Both the position numbers and the translations under genes were made by a program. Under the pieces are notes generated by a model, which had not been told where the DNA came from, did not search any database, and was given only the letters and a program-made list of their open reading frames with translations. A stretch of 64,000 nt of DNA from Nemophila menziesii (taxonomy: Eukaryota; Streptophyta; Magnoliopsida; Boraginales; Hydrophyllaceae): the NCBI GenBank assembly GCA_029959085.1, contig JARWIR010000005.1:8682501-8746500 (forward strand), given 5' to 3'. Within the stretch, counting starts at the first letter, position 1; every line of letters begins with the position of its first letter. Of the stretch, positions 35,335 to 47,602 are shown piece by piece.

Positions 35335-36462
35335 TTGGTGATTGAGGAACTTAAAGATGGAGAAGTTGATGGCACGTGTGTATCAAAAAACATAGTCAAT
35401 GGAGGACGTGAAAGGAACACCGAGGGACCTGTGAATTTGATCAGGAAACTCGACGCTGATACAAAGAGTCCGGGTGAAACTCACTCATCTTGTGAGGAAG
35501 CTAATGGATTAGATTATAAGAATGTGCTCTTAAACAATATCAGAGCCTCAGCGGGGATGGAACTTGAGTACTTTGAACCCGTGGAAGGTGAAATGTTACA
35601 ACTTTTGGAAAGCGATGTATTAACTATTGAACAAGTGTTTGGATTCTCGCTTATTGGGTATGTGTCCGCAAAGAAATCTTCAAATATGAAGGATATTAGA
35701 AGGATCGTTAGGGAATGGAAGGTTGAGTGTAAAGAGAGTAAACATCCCATGGGGTACCTAATTTTTAAATTTCAAAAAGATGAGGATAGAAAGAGTATCC
35801 TTACCAAAGGACTGATCATTTCTTATGGGCGTCTCCTTCTTCTAACTGATATCCTAGAGTTTTTTGACTTTGGTAATCTTGAAATCAATAAGATACCAAC
35901 TTGGTTTATCCTAGGGAAGCTTCCTAAACAAGTTAAAACGAACCATGGGTTAGCGAAAGTTGCTTCGTAAGTTGAAAAATCGATTCACATAGATGGAATA
36001 ACTTCCGAGAGTAAAGATATTAGTTATGCAAGAGTACTTATTGAGTTGGATTTGAGTAAGGAAAAGGAAATTTAAGGTGGAGATCAGATCACATAAGGGA
36101 AAAAAACGTTGTGTTAATGTGGCGTATGAAAACTTACCCCATTGTTGCTCGAAATGTGAAGCATTTGGGCACATGGGGAGTAACTGTTTCTATGTGTTTG
36201 ATAGAGATAATTGTGCTAGAAATAGTGGTGAAAATTTGGGTGTGGATAAGGGAAAAAGGTGGGATATTTTCCGGGGTCTTTGGTGCAATTTTCAAGAAAC
36301 AAAGAAAAGCAAAAACTGTTATTTACTAAAATTGTTGCTAGAAATCATATGTAGCTCTCAGTTGATGGAGTTTTTCCTAACTATCGGAAGCAGGTGGGAG
36401 CTGGAATGCGATCCACTGCTGCAGGGTCAAACTTTGAGGTGGCGGTCCAACAAGTTTTGAGT
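35335..36462 (+). pseudogene. LINE ORF1 remnant (DUF4283 and zinc knuckle)
   Basis: A 212-codon open stretch (35335-35970) contains a DUF4283-type domain: VFGFSLIGYVSAKKSSNMKD, then GYLIFKFQKDEDRKSILTKG, then IPTWFILGKLP. After a frame change the zinc knuckle CSKCEAFGHMGSNC (CX2CX4HX4C) lies at 36146-36187. Its role in LINEs is RNA binding. This one is better preserved than the ORF1 at 3739, so this copy is probably younger. Confidence 0.8.
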
Positions 36463-36947
36463 GGTGCGGTCTATCTGTCTTCGGGTGGAGCAGTTCAGCA
36501 ACTTACGGTTGGAGTTGTATAATAGGTCCAAAATTCTGTAAAAACGCAAGAAAAGCTGCAACAAAGCTTGGACCTCAATGTTATTCCAGAAATGGACAGT
36601 AGCTACGAGGTGTGTACATTCCAGGTGCGTTCAAGTTCGCGTATAACTGCAATAGTAGTATCCTCGGAATCCAAAGCGATAAAGAATATATCCAGGAGTC
36701 GTGAGATTGATAAAAGTTTGAATACTTAGATGGGAGGGAATTGTGTATTCTAGGGGATTCGGAAAGTAATGGAGTAATTGTGGGGGTTGAGTGTGATAAG
36801 GAGGTTCCACTTGAAATGGTTATTAGTAAAAAAATCCAAAAACATGAGGCGAGCTATAAAAAACTTACACTCGTTTAGAAGAGAGTATGCTTGGAAAAAG
36901 AGACAATATTGGAGAGCTGAAGGCACAAAGATTGGGAGCGCAAATAA

Positions 36948-38912
36948 GTGGAAACCCTTCAAGAGCTTTTCATGATTACAACATGGAATATGAGGGATTT
37001 CGGCTCTACCCATAAGATGCGAGGTGTTGTAAATTTAATTAGGAGAATAAATATTGATATTTTGGGTATTTTGGAAACTAAGAGTAATGTCAAGCGTGTG
37101 GAAAATTTCATGAGTACAATGCTTAGAGGTTGGAAATTTGCAGAATTTTTTTATCCAGTCGAGCATGGGAGTATTCTTGTTATTTAGGACATGAATAAAG
37201 TCGAGGTGGAGGTTCTTGCTAAAATGCCCCAAGCTATCCATTGTAATGTATTGTGTAAGGTAACATCTTTTAGCCTTTCTTTTATCTATGGTTTTAATGA
37301 TAAAATTTTAAGAAGATATTTGTGGAAAAACCTAATTAACCATGCTTCTACTTTTGATGACTCGTGGCTTCTCTTGGGTGACTTCAATAATATTCTTACT
37401 TCTCCAACATTTTATCCTTAAATGACCTAGAACCGTGTTAAATATTATTTTCTGGCATCTTTGAGTTTATGTTATGAACCGAGAGGTTTAAGGGACAAAG
37501 GGTTACACAGGGGGATTTTAAAGAGTTCGCGGATTGGTGCAATAGACTTGGACTTGAAATTGTTCAATTTACTAGCCAATTTTTTACTTCGGATAATAAT
37601 CATATCCTTAGTAAAATTGATCGTGTGTTGGGTAATCGGAGACTTGAAGCTTTTGATCATTACGTTCATGCCGAGAGAAGAGGATTACTAGCCAATATAT
37701 AGCGTTTCCGTTCACCCGCCTTGTATTGACTCTTTCTTTCTACAACATGTGAAAAGGATTACTCCATTTTGTTTCTTTAACATGTGGGTATAAAATGAAG
37801 ATTATAATCAAACTGTGGAAAATGGTTGGAATAGGAATCTCATTTTGGGTAAGAAACAGTTTATCTTATGCCAAAAGTTACGAGCTTTATGTTTGATTTT
37901 AGAAAGTTAAATAAGTAGCATTTCTCATATATTTCCAAAAGATCTAAAAAGTCGAGAGAAGAGATAAAAGTGGCGGAGATTAGTTTTCAACAAAGCTTGG
38001 TTATTGATAGTAATTTTAATGAGTTAGTTGTGTTGTGTGATAAAGCAAGAATTCTTGAAAAATTCGAGATTAGCTTTCTCCAACAAAAAGCTAAACTTGG
38101 ATTCTATATCAAGAGTAATAGGTGTATAAAACTTTCTGATGGACTTATGAAGAGTAAACAAAGGCGTCGGTTTAGTCTGAATATTATACGTCTGAATGGG
38201 AAGATTACCAATTAATGTGAACAATTGTATGATGCATTTATTGAGCGCTTTAAGGCTTTGTTGGGTACTAAATTACTACTTCTAATCTTGATAGTGGTGT
38301 GTTTTATTGAGTGATATTCTCACTCATGAACAAGGTGTAAAGATGTGTAGATATGTCTCCGATCTTGAGATAAAAGAGGCTATTTATTGCATTTCAAATG
38401 AAAAAGCACCGGGCCCTAATGATTATTCTTTGCTATTTTTAAGCGGTCGTGGGACTCAATTGGGAATGAAGTTAATCAAGCGGTATGTGATTTTTTTTAC
38501 AACAGGATCTCTTCTTAAATAATTAAATACTATAATTATTTCTTTTATTCCGAAAAGGATGATCCGGTTAGTGTTTATGACTATCGTCCTATATCGTGTT
38601 GTAATGTATTATATAAGGCTATTACCATTATTTCTGTGAATCATTTAAGCCGGTTCTTAGCCAACTTGTGGATAAAGCATAAAACGCCTTTGTGTCCGGG
38701 AGATCGATGGTCAAAAACATTCACCTTATGCAAGAGCCGTTGAGAGGATATAAAAATAATATTATCTCTTTGAAATGTACAATTAAAATCAATTTGTGTA
38801 AAGAATATGATTCTATTTCTTTGTATTTTCTTCACATGATACTTAAAGGGTTAAATTTTCCAAAGAAAATTGTGGATTGGATTATCGTTATCGTTACCGA
38901 TGTCTCCATATT
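36948..38912 (+). pseudogene. LINE ORF2 remnant, endonuclease and N-terminal RT
   Basis: The endonuclease starts with MITTWNMRDFGSTHKMRG near 36972 and contains DILGILETKSN (metal-binding E) and WLLLGDFNNIL near 37360-37400. A linker region follows (37970-38215). RT begins near 38350 (EIKEAIYCISNEKAPGPND), with FFTTGSLLK near 38490 and DWIIVIVTDVS just before the LTR at 38913. Frames change several times. Confidence 0.8.
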
Positions 38913-40404
38913 TGTGATATATTAATATAGGTTTGAGATATCATTTTAGGTGTATTTGATTAATTGTTAAGAATTTTTTCCCGATATTAGATAATTTCTT
39001 AATGCGTGTATTGATTTGGAGATTTATTACTTTTCGAGCATATTTGGTTTAATTTGTGTGTTAAGGTGAAGCTCTTAAGGTTTATGGAATATAGTTAGAT
39101 TCCAAATCAATTTTAAAGAGTTAAGGAAAAAAGATTCAGGAGAAATCATGAGATAAAAAGAAGCAAAGTTGAATTAGGGAAGGAAAAGTTGTCAAATAAA
39201 TCTGCCAAATCTGCAGCTACGTCCACTAAAATGAAAATAACTCAAACTTGGCTGCGATTTTGGAGGAGCCTTTAAAGTTAGATATATATATTTTAAGTAC
39301 GGTGGGTTTGATATAAAGTGGGCGAAAATCGACCCAATAACGAAAATATGACCAAAACAATGAGCAATATTTATCATGTCCTATATTTTAAGAAATAGAT
39401 TTGAATTGGACTTGACTCCAATTACTTGCCTTCCACTCCAAAATTTCGACCTAGGGTCAGATAAAAACCTATAAATACACCCTCTTATCATCGTAAACAG
39501 GTCCTTGCTTGAATATTAATCCTTAGTATCAAGTTTATCATCCAGAGAAGCAAGCTGACATGTAGAGGAAGACAAGAAGCAAGAAGAAAGAGAGTGACAA
39601 ACTCCTCTTCTACATCTTTCCTTCTCTATATTTAGGGTAATTAGCTATATATTTGTGGCGTAACCATATCTCTAAACTTTTATTCTGCAAGATTTATTAT
39701 TAATTATTGGGTTATTATTTTGTCTTGCATTCCATAATTCTATTTGTTATTTTAATCGATTAAAGATTGGATGTATTGTGTGCTTTGACTTATTGTTTCT
39801 AGCCTAGATTTGGACAATCTTAGGCCTATCCTTAGTAACTGAGTTAACACCCGGAAATGGGATTCAGTTATTGACAACACCACATAATCGTCTAGTGTGC
39901 GGTAGTGATCCTAACAGGCTTCCCTAGCTAGATAGCCATAAAGGTTTGATTTAACCATCGATCATTACACAGGGTCCCCTTACCCAAGTCCTATGGTAGT
40001 AGAGAGGTTGCTCCTAAGTCCACCCTGATAGGGGTTAGAAGAATTTAGAATCTCGGTTAATATATAATGCTCGATTCACTCTTATGATTAGAATAACAAC
40101 TTAGTAAGATAGGCTCATATTAGTAACCCTAATTTATATAACTTACCTTCATATTTATTTATCCGTGTTCTTATTTATTTGATCACATCAAATAATTATT
40201 CATCTTATCTCTGTTTTAATCTAAACAACTAAATTCGTATATGCTTATTGAATACAAGTATATCTAACAGATGAAATCCCTGCGAACAAACTTTACTTAC
40301 TAACTAAACTTGGAAACGATCTGTAATACTTCCAGTGAGTTTCTCGTGGTAGTCAAGGGCGTGTCTCCTTTATTATTATCTTATTTATTTGTTTATTTAT
40401 CACA
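38913..40404 (+). repeat. Solo LTR, probably Ty3-type (1.49 kb)
   Basis: The segment interrupts the LINE RT and has matching ends TGTGATA...TATCACA. It contains a TATA box, CCTATAAATACACCC near 39467, where a promoter would lie. No internal element sequence or second copy is present, so it looks like the product of recombination between two LTRs. The flanking 5 bp do not match, so the exact ends are provisional. Confidence 0.6.
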
Positions 40405-40439
40405 CCTTTGCCCCCACTCGTTACTACTCATTATTTCAT

Positions 40440-41300
40440 GGCTACTAATGTCGAAGTTCATGGGTTCTTCAAAGAAAAAATGGGCCAAGGCAAGGTGAAC
40501 CTATCTCTCTTTATCTCTTTATTTTTTTGTCTTGAATACTTCTCTAGACTCTTAAGGAAAAATACAGATCATGAATTTTAATATCATCTGAAGTGTGAAA
40601 AAGAAAAAATGTTACTCATCTTGTTTATGCCGGTGACTTAATGCTTCTTGCGAAAGGTGATCATTTGTCCGTTAAAATTCTTATAGATAGCTTGAAAGTG
40701 TTTGGTGATTGTTTGGGTCTTCATTTAAATGTTACTAAGTAGAATATTTATTATGTGAGAGTAAATTATGATTAGCTTGCTAGTATTATGGAAACTACTC
40801 ACTTGGATAAAGGAGAGAGACCTATTTGATATTTAGGTGTACCTCTTGGTTATTCTGTGTTGATTCTAAGAGATTACAAACCTCTTTTTGATAAATTGGA
40901 GGGGTATGTTAGATCTTCGAATGCTTCTTCCCTTTCTTTTACGGGTAGATTGAAATCAATTAGATCGGTTCTTCAAGGCGTGATTTATTTTTGGTTCACT
41001 ATTTTCCCGGTTCTGATAGGTGTTCTTGACTGTATTGTTAGTATTTTTCGAAACTTTTATTAGGATAAGAAACCGCCACAAGTTAGTTAGGATAAAATTT
41101 TTATTCCGAAAGAAGAAGGTGGGCTTGGTTTGAAAGATTTGGGGGCTTGGAATAAACCACTTCTTATGAAAATGCTTTGGAAGATTGCTATTAAGAAGGA
41201 CTCCTTTTGGATCAAATGGATTAATAGAGAGTATTTTCAAAATATAAACTTTTGGGATAGGAACCGAAGAAGATGGATTCTCCTCTATTGAAAAACATTT
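40440..41300 (+). pseudogene. LINE ORF2 remnant, C-terminal RT
   Basis: RT continues after the LTR: VEVHGFFKEK near 40450, LEYFSRLLRKNTDHEF near 40534, VTHLVYAGDLMLLAKGD near 40612 (the YADD box altered to YAGD), LKVFGDCLGLHLNVTK near 40690, YLGVPLGYS near 40831, and FIPKEEGGLGLKDLGAWNKP near 41100-41160. Confidence 0.8.
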
Positions 41301-41744
41301 GGGAACTTAAAGAGGTATTTCTAGGGGCGTTATCTCATTTTTTAGGCACAAGATCGAAGTCAAAGCCCAGGATCACAATGGAAAGGCACCATTTGAAGCG
41401 TACTTGACAAAATTCCATTTTCAAGGATATCAAACATTTATAAAGTGGTGAATGCATGTGTGGATTTGTTATCTCGATTGGAATCATATCGAATCAATAG
41501 AATTATAGTGTATAGTGAACCACTTTATGGACTGTGGCGCTTCCTGAAATGTGACATATATGGATGCACAATGCCAAGAGCGGTTTACAACCCCCTCTTT
41601 GAAGGGAGCTAATTTTAATATATTTCAGCAATCCTAGAACCCCTTTAGTAAGAAAAAAAGTAATGGATAAAATGAACTTATAAAAAATATGGGGGGTGTT
41701 CATACCCCCAAGCAAAGCACTAGTTTTGTCCCTGGTTTTGATAT

Positions 41745-42165
41745 TATTGACGAGATATTGATACCCTCTTAAATAAGTATAGAAGTTTAGAAAAACTCTT
41801 GAAATGGAACTTCACTCTCGTATGCGGGTCGATCAAAACTTATTTCTTTGGTGCTTCTAGGTGTAATGTGTTTTTGGATGTCTATCGGTCTAGTTTTCAG
41901 TTGCGTACATGATCAACTTATTGATATTTGTTGTATATTTTATTTAAATAGATCCTCCACTATTGTTTGAGATACTATTTGTCTACCTAAAAAGAAGAGG
42001 GTTGGGATCGAAAGATATAAATGCTTTGAACGAGGCTCTATTCTAAAAAAACTATGTGAAGGATAGTTGAGAATAAGAATTTGTTTTGGAACAAATGGGT
42101 GAATGGTGAAGGTTGGAGATATTTATCAGTGAAAAATGAAAAAACTTTGACCTCATTATTTATAA
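41745..42165 (+). pseudogene. Second LINE RT C-terminal fragment
   Basis: The frames repeat the region already present in the previous LINE piece (LLKWNFTLSYAGRSK, LLGVMCFW, IVENKNLFWNKWVNGE). This is therefore a separate copy or a duplication, not a continuation. It is cut off exactly where MULE-H1 begins at 42166. Confidence 0.65.
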
Positions 42166-42254
42166 GGGTGATTTACCTATACAGTCCATGGAGGATGGTT
42201 GATTGCCCATTAGGTCCAATCCACCTCAAATGACCGTCATACCCTTTGTACCCC

Positions 42255-42415
42255 ATTAATTAGAAATTTAGTTACCAAAACAATATTCCTTGATTCTATG
42301 CAATTAGTCAAAAATTAGTAACCCATTAATTAGAATTTAGTTACCAAAACAAATTTCCCTGATTCTATGCAATTAGTCAAAAATTAGTAATCCATTAATT
42401 AGAATTTAGTTGCAC
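42255..42415. repeat. 70-bp tandem repeat
   Basis: Units begin at 42255, 42325 and 42394 (ATTAATTAGAATTTAGTT). The third is partial. Confidence 0.92.
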
Positions 42416-42449
42416 AAATATTCTGTATTGGGTAATAAAAACGGGGGTG

Positions 42450-42800
42450 GGTAATGATTATTTTTGTGATGGGTTGTCTTTAAAAAATGGTGGTACACAG
42501 AACACTATTTTGATGGTGTGTTCGAGCAAAATGATGGGTTACGCTTTTATCGAGTTAACAGGGGGTGAGTTACCTTTGTTATTTTGATGGTTTGTGCGTT
42601 AAGAGTGATGGTGTGTATATAAGTTGGTAATGTTTGTTTTTGTGACGAGTTGGCTTTAAAAATGGTGGTATACTGAACACTATTTTGATGGTGTGTTCGA
42701 GCAAAATGATGGGTTACGCTTTTGTCGAGTTAACAGGGGATGGGTTACCTTTGTTATTTGGATGGTTTGTGCGTTAAGAGTGATGGTGTGTATATAAGCT
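42450..42800. repeat. 176-bp tandem duplication with GATGGTGTG motifs
   Basis: Two units begin at 42450 and 42626 and share TTTTGATGGTGTGTTCGAGC, a spaced TTACGCTTTT, and GTTAAGAGTGATGGTGTG. Confidence 0.92.
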
Positions 42801-42897
42801 CAGCAAGTTTGAACGCTAAATATACATTGAGGAGGAGGGAGGTGGAGGAGCGGCGGCTCGACTGCGATATCTTGAAATGAGAAAAAATGAGGGTTTG

Positions 42898-43242
42898 TTA
42901 CCATCGCCGGAGGAGGGGATGGAGGAGCGGCGGCTCGACTGCGATACTCTGAAAAGTTTTTACGGATATCTTCCGATATATCCATTTTGGAAGGTGAATT
43001 AGGAGAGACGGTATTGGTGGTGGAAGAGACTTTCCAGGGTTTGGGCGGTGGAGAAGAATTGGGAGAATATGATGGTTGCTTGAGGCTGGCTTTGACGTCG
43101 ATGAAGTAAGATGAAACTGATGATTTCGATTGTGCTGGTGATGGATTCGATTCGTCATCACTGTCAGAGGGGGTAGATTTGAATAAATGGTTGTCCTCGT
43201 TGTCGGAGGGGGTGGAAGAGAAGAAATCAGATTGGATGCCAT
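42898..43242 (-). CDS. Short gene-like frame inside MULE-H1, unknown
   Basis: A 114-codon frame starts at ATG (43242-43240), rich in Pro, Ser, His and Arg, with no domain recognised. A 70-bp module downstream is duplicated (GGAGCGGCGGCTCGACTGCG near 42850 and 42920). The GC content exceeds the surroundings. Possible captured exon; coding status unproven. Confidence 0.2.
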   Translation of the reverse strand: MASNLISSLPPPPTTRTTIYSNLPPLTVMTNRIHHQHNRNHQFHLTSSTSKPASSNHHILPILLHRPNPGKSLPPPIPSLLIHLPKWIYRKISVKTFQSIAVEPPLLHPLLRRW

Positions 43243-43446
43243 TAAGAGATATGCTACTTAAATGGAATTAGTTAATTGCATTAATCATGGGAAGATTAGA
43301 TATTATCTGATTATGGTGAAGGGTAACGATGGAATATTATAAAATTCGCTGGACCTGCTAGAGAAAAAATCAAAGGCTGAACCTAATGAAGGTGGGTGAT
43401 TGGGTTCTATGACTTAATTAGCTAATAACTCTATTTATAAACTAAA

Positions 43447-44597
43447 GGGTGATTAACCCATATAGTCCACAGCCAATAGACCATTGCCCATCAGGTCCAG
43501 CCCATCATGAAAGTCAAAATTGCCCCTATGATCCATTTAATGACGTTTGGGTTACCAAAACTGAATCCCTGATTTCAAGCAAGTCAACATTTATCAAAAA
43601 GGAAAATTTGAGCCGCCAAAAAATTATTTGGAAATTTAATAAACAACCCATCGTGTCTTTCTCAGAATCCAGTCCCAAAATTATTTGAAAATTCAGTCAA
43701 CAACCCATCGTCTCTTTCCCAGAATCCAGACCCAAACCCTACCCATAAAGTGGTGTGAAATTGTTATGTGTTGGGGTGACTTTGTTAAACGATGGGCTGT
43801 CATTTGTCAAACGATGGTGTGACAGTGTCAATCAATGGTGTGTCATTTGTAAACGCAGGTGTGTCAAGATCCGATGGTATGACAGTTAAAGTCGATGGTG
43901 TGACAGTTAAAGTCGATGGTTTGACAGTTAAACTTGATGGTGTAACAATGTAAAACAGTGATGTGAACCACCACCTTGCACAATGACCTAGAACCACCAC
44001 TTCCCAACACCACGGCGAACCACCACCACGCAGCCAGGTCCGTTGAGAAGCTTGTTCGTTGTTGGACCTTCGCCGCCTTTCGCCACCACGCCATGGACGC
44101 TCTTCAACAGATATTCAACGGGATCTTCACTCATTATGTGAGGATCATAATGAAAAAATGAAAAAATGAAAAAAAAAACCATAAAACTAATGAGTCTGCA
44201 ACATGGAATTTCTGTTTTATTCGATGTTAAACATGATAATTGAAGTGTAACATACCTTCAAATCAAGATGAGCCTTGCTGTGTGTAGCGAATTGTTTGTT
44301 TGGTGAGTGTAGTGCAAATGATTAATCGTGTATGAGTATAACAAGTTTTCCATGTTTGTAGCTATAATTAAGGAATTTAAATGATCTCCTATCAATATGG
44401 AAACGTAACAGTAGCGATAATGATGGAATCTATCATATATATACTCGATAAATATGGAATATATCAACTAATATATTTAGTAGCAGGGGTATTGGTGGTA
44501 TTATCAAAAAAATGTTGGACTCTGGTAAGTAGTAATAAAGGGGGGGACTTGTTAGGGGTGGGTTATTGTGTCTAAGGACTATATGAGCTAATAACTC
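43447..44597. mobile_element. Non-autonomous MULE (MULE-H2), adjacent to H1
   Basis: An exact 9-bp target duplication TAAACTAAA lies at 43438-43446 and 44598-44606. The left one overlaps the right duplication of H1 by three bases. Termini are GGGTGATTAACCCATATAGT and (inverted) GAGTTATTAGCTCATATAGT, a strong inverted match. Inside are a GATGGTGTGACAG array (43770-43955) and a GC-richer stretch (43970-44110). No transposase. Confidence 0.92.
43770..43955. repeat. GATGGTGTGACAGTTAAAGT array
   Basis: About nine units of 20-21 bp. The last four (from 43871) are nearly identical, earlier ones diverged. Confidence 0.9.
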
Positions 44598-44689
44598 TAA
44601 ACTAAATAGGGGAAGCAAGGAGGAAGTAACATGGGTTTGGGGTAGTAAAATTGGAGCAAAGAACTTGTTTTATTATTTATATTTTATCG

Positions 44690-45150
44690 GAAGTATGATC
44701 ATTTTATTTAAACATAAAACTATTACTAACACATAACCAAAACAAAATTTACATATACAACAGATAGACTATAATAACAACCCAACTTTATTTCCTGTGG
44801 CAAAATGATACCATAATATTTAAATCATTTGCCAACTTTTGTTAAGATAACAACAAGGATAGACGATTCCAACACCAAACAAAAGTTTTTATTATTACAA
44901 CTGAGTCCAAATACGACCAATAAGTACATCTAAACTTACTAAACTTCTAAAAGAGCGCTCACTGTAGTACGAGGCGTGGTCCAACCACTTCTATTTCGCG
45001 TCAGAAGTCTTCATAATCCATTAGGTGGGTCCATGTAAATAATCGCTTTCTCCCTCAACGATGCTTCCATCTTTTCCAACCAATCTGCACACAAATTCGC
45101 TTCTCTATATATCTGTTTGAACTCGAAATCGGCGTGTCTTTCAAGTATTG
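44690..45150 (-). pseudogene. LINE 3' end fragment (RNase H C-terminus)
   Basis: On the minus strand, HADFEFKQIYREANLCADWL (about 45085-45145) is the typical end of a LINE RVT_3 RNase H domain. It is followed by about 25 more codons to a stop near 45020 and by 3' untranslated sequence. 5'-truncated; no target duplication identified. Confidence 0.7.
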
Positions 45151-45692
45151 TTGTGTTTTATTTGTATTAACCAGTAAAACAATATAAAAATAATAATACA
45201 GAAATAAAATAAAAGTTAAATAAATAAATAACTTTACTTGTCGAGACTCGGATTGGATCCAATGTCTTTAAGGTATTTTGGGCACGTACCAGTGTCTTAC
45301 GTTTGTTGGCTTCAAGCCTCTAGGATACAACGGAAAAACTGTTCAAAAGAAACAGATACACGAATTCATAAGAATTTCAACAAATTTAATAAACCTGCTT
45401 CTTTTCTATCTCTCTCTTATGACTTTTTAATGCTTAATGGTTTTCAAGACTGAACGAATAAAATGTTACTCTCTCCTTCCATTTTTGTTTGTCCACCTTT
45501 TTGGTGCACAAGGATTAAAAAGAGCATTTAATTCTTTCCCTCTTTACACAAATACCCTTAATTAATATACATGAATACATTTATTACAACAATTTTTCTA
45601 CTATTTAATTAGGTGTAATATTGGAAAAAGTAGTAAAAAGTGTATCGGTATTGAGAAAAGGACAAACAATATTGAATACCCTATTTTAGAAA

Positions 45693-47548
45693 GGGGCAAT
45701 TATATAATAGAGCCCCAATAACATTGGATTAACAAAATAAAGCCCAGCTACAACTAAACCCATTATCCCATTACACCCCAACTAGAAAAGAAGCAAAAGA
45801 CCAACAAACCCCTCCTCCCCTCTCTTATACACTAATACACTGAAGAAAAAAAAAACAAAAACCCATTATAGGGTTTCGATCGAAACTTTTGTGCTCTCTC
45901 TGTGCTTTCACTGTGCAAAAGAACTAAACCCTCCCCCACCGCCCCTCACCCTCCCTCTTCCCACCTTCTCACCTCCCCACCATTACCGCCTCCTTTCCCC
46001 CTCACCTATCTTCCCACCATAACACCACCACCACCACCACCACCACCACAGATCTTGGCCTCCCTTCTGATGTGCAACCCCCTCCCCTCTCTCGACACCA
46101 ACACCAGATCTCGACACCAACATCAGATCTCGACACTGTGACAAGGACCACCACCACCACGAAGTTGTGACAAGGACTAGCTCCACCGACGAGGACCAGC
46201 ACCATCGACGAGGACCAGCACCACCGACGAGGACCTGCACCAGATCCACGACGCTGTGACGAAGCCATTGCCGCTGCTGATCCACCACCACCATCGAAGA
46301 CCGACCCGCTGTAGCAGATCTCCATCACCGACAACTTCCCTACGAGACACCACCACCGCTGTAGCTGAGCTTCATCGAAACCCTTCGCGCGGAAGCAGAG
46401 AACCACCACCATAGCGACTCTTCTGGCACAGGAAAACCACCGATCCCTCCAACGCATCTGTAGAAAACCGCACCACCAGCGCAGCACGAACCATTCTTCT
46501 CAGATCTTCGCCACCATCACGAAGCTTCACCTCCGCCTGCCGCCTCTGCCACCACACTAGTAAAACGCCGGCCCAGATCCAGATCTGATGTACTCCATTT
46601 CAGATCTCTGTACTCCCTTCGCGAGGCCAGCCAGATCTGTTTTTTTTTTAAACTTGTCTGCAGGTCAGGTCAGGATGCTGGTCCAGCCTATTTGGGCCCA
46701 GGCATACATGTCCAATCCGTTGTTTTTTGTTAGACACAATTTTTTAAATAAAAAAAAACTTGTCTGCAGGTAAGGACGCTGGTCCAGCTCTATTTGGGCC
46801 CAGCCATACCTGTCAAGCCTGTTTAATTGTTTTTAAAACCCAATTTTTTTTTGGGCCAGTCAATTAGATTTTTGGGTACAACCCTTTTTTTCTAGTTTAA
46901 TTTACTAATAAAAAACTTATAATTTATTAAACTTTTAATTTATAGCCACTTGAGTCCAGCCCTTTGTGTATATACACGTTGGTCCAGGCCCACTTCGTTG
47001 AGATTATTATTTAAAAAAAATAATTGGACGAAACTGAGTTATTAGGATTTTGGTACAGCCCTTATGGTATAATATTGGACACGTTGGCATGAATATGGAC
47101 AAAAACGGACTTGTGTACAGACCACTGGGTACACGAACTTTATTGGATTTTATTGAACATACACTTGGACAAAACCGGGACATTATACATATACAAAAAC
47201 GAAGAATTGGGTACAACCCCTGTGTATTTGGACTATTATATAAACAAACACTAACTACACTTGTATAAAAATTCGTTTTATCAACCTTAAAGCGTTAAAA
47301 AATATATAGGTATGTACAATGTAGGTACGTACCCTCGTGAATGTACCGATATGAGGTAAATTAAAGTAATAAAAATTCAAGAAAAAATTAATAAAAAAAT
47401 AAGAAAAAAGAATAAAAAAAATTGAAAAGGGTAGAAAAGTAAAAAAGCTAGCCAAAAAATTAAACTAGGCTTTAAAAAGTAGTATTTTCTAGTTGGGCCT
47501 TAAAAACTTTATTTCCTACAAAATAGGCTCTAATTTGTAGAATCCTCT
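45693..47548 (+). mobile_element. Non-autonomous MULE nested in the MITE (MULE-E)
   Basis: An exact 9-bp target duplication TTTTAGAAA lies at 45684-45692 and 47549-47557. Termini GGGGCAATTATATAATAGAG and (inverted) GAGGATTCTACAAATTAGAG match best over TAGAGCC. Order inside: a leader with AAACCCATTATAGGGTTTCG (about 45863), a GC-rich gene-like segment of ACC/CCACCA-rich sequence (45900-46600), and a repeat-rich half with GGTCCAG, GGGCCCA and GGGTACAACCC motifs (46650-47240). No transposase. Confidence 0.92.
46651..46860. repeat. 106-bp tandem duplication in MULE-E
   Basis: Units starting CTTGTCTGCAGGT at 46653 and 46759 share GCTGGTCCAGC and TTTGGGCCCAG. Confidence 0.9.
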
Positions 47549-47602
47549 TTTAGAAAGTTGGACAAATAGAAATGGACGGAGGGAGTAGTATTGCCCAACT
47601 AT

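Larger units (their letters stand above)
34794..41500 (+). mobile_element. L1-type LINE remnant split by a solo LTR
   Basis: ORF1 (DUF4283 plus zinc knuckle), endonuclease and RT remnants run in order from about 34800 to 38912 and continue after an LTR insertion from about 40440 to 41300. No A tail is visible. Sequence at 41300-41740 is unclear and may be another insertion. All frames are broken by stops. Confidence 0.8.
42166..43431 (-). mobile_element. Non-autonomous MULE (MULE-H1)
   Basis: An exact 9-bp target duplication TATTTATAA lies at 42157-42165 and 43432-43440. Termini are GGGTGATTTACCTATACAGT and (inverted) GAGTTATTAGCTAATTAAGT, similar to those of MULE-H2 next to it. The inside holds two tandem-repeat blocks (42255-42415 and 42450-42800) and a minus-strand gene-like segment (42830-43242). 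It inserted into LINE sequence. No transposase. Confidence 0.9.
45469..47586. mobile_element. Stowaway MITE split by a nested MULE
   Basis: Left end CTCTCTCCTTCCATTTTTGT and inverted right end CTCCCTCCGTCCATTTCTAT, both continuing TTGTCCA, with TA on each side (45467-45468 and 47587-47588). Removing the nested MULE-E and one copy of its target leaves about 253 bp, a normal Stowaway length. Confidence 0.9.

Noticed and set aside
45983..46557. Trp/Val-rich minus frames up to 161 codons in MULE-E
   Set aside because: Antisense translation of ACC/CCACCA-rich sequence; composition-driven.
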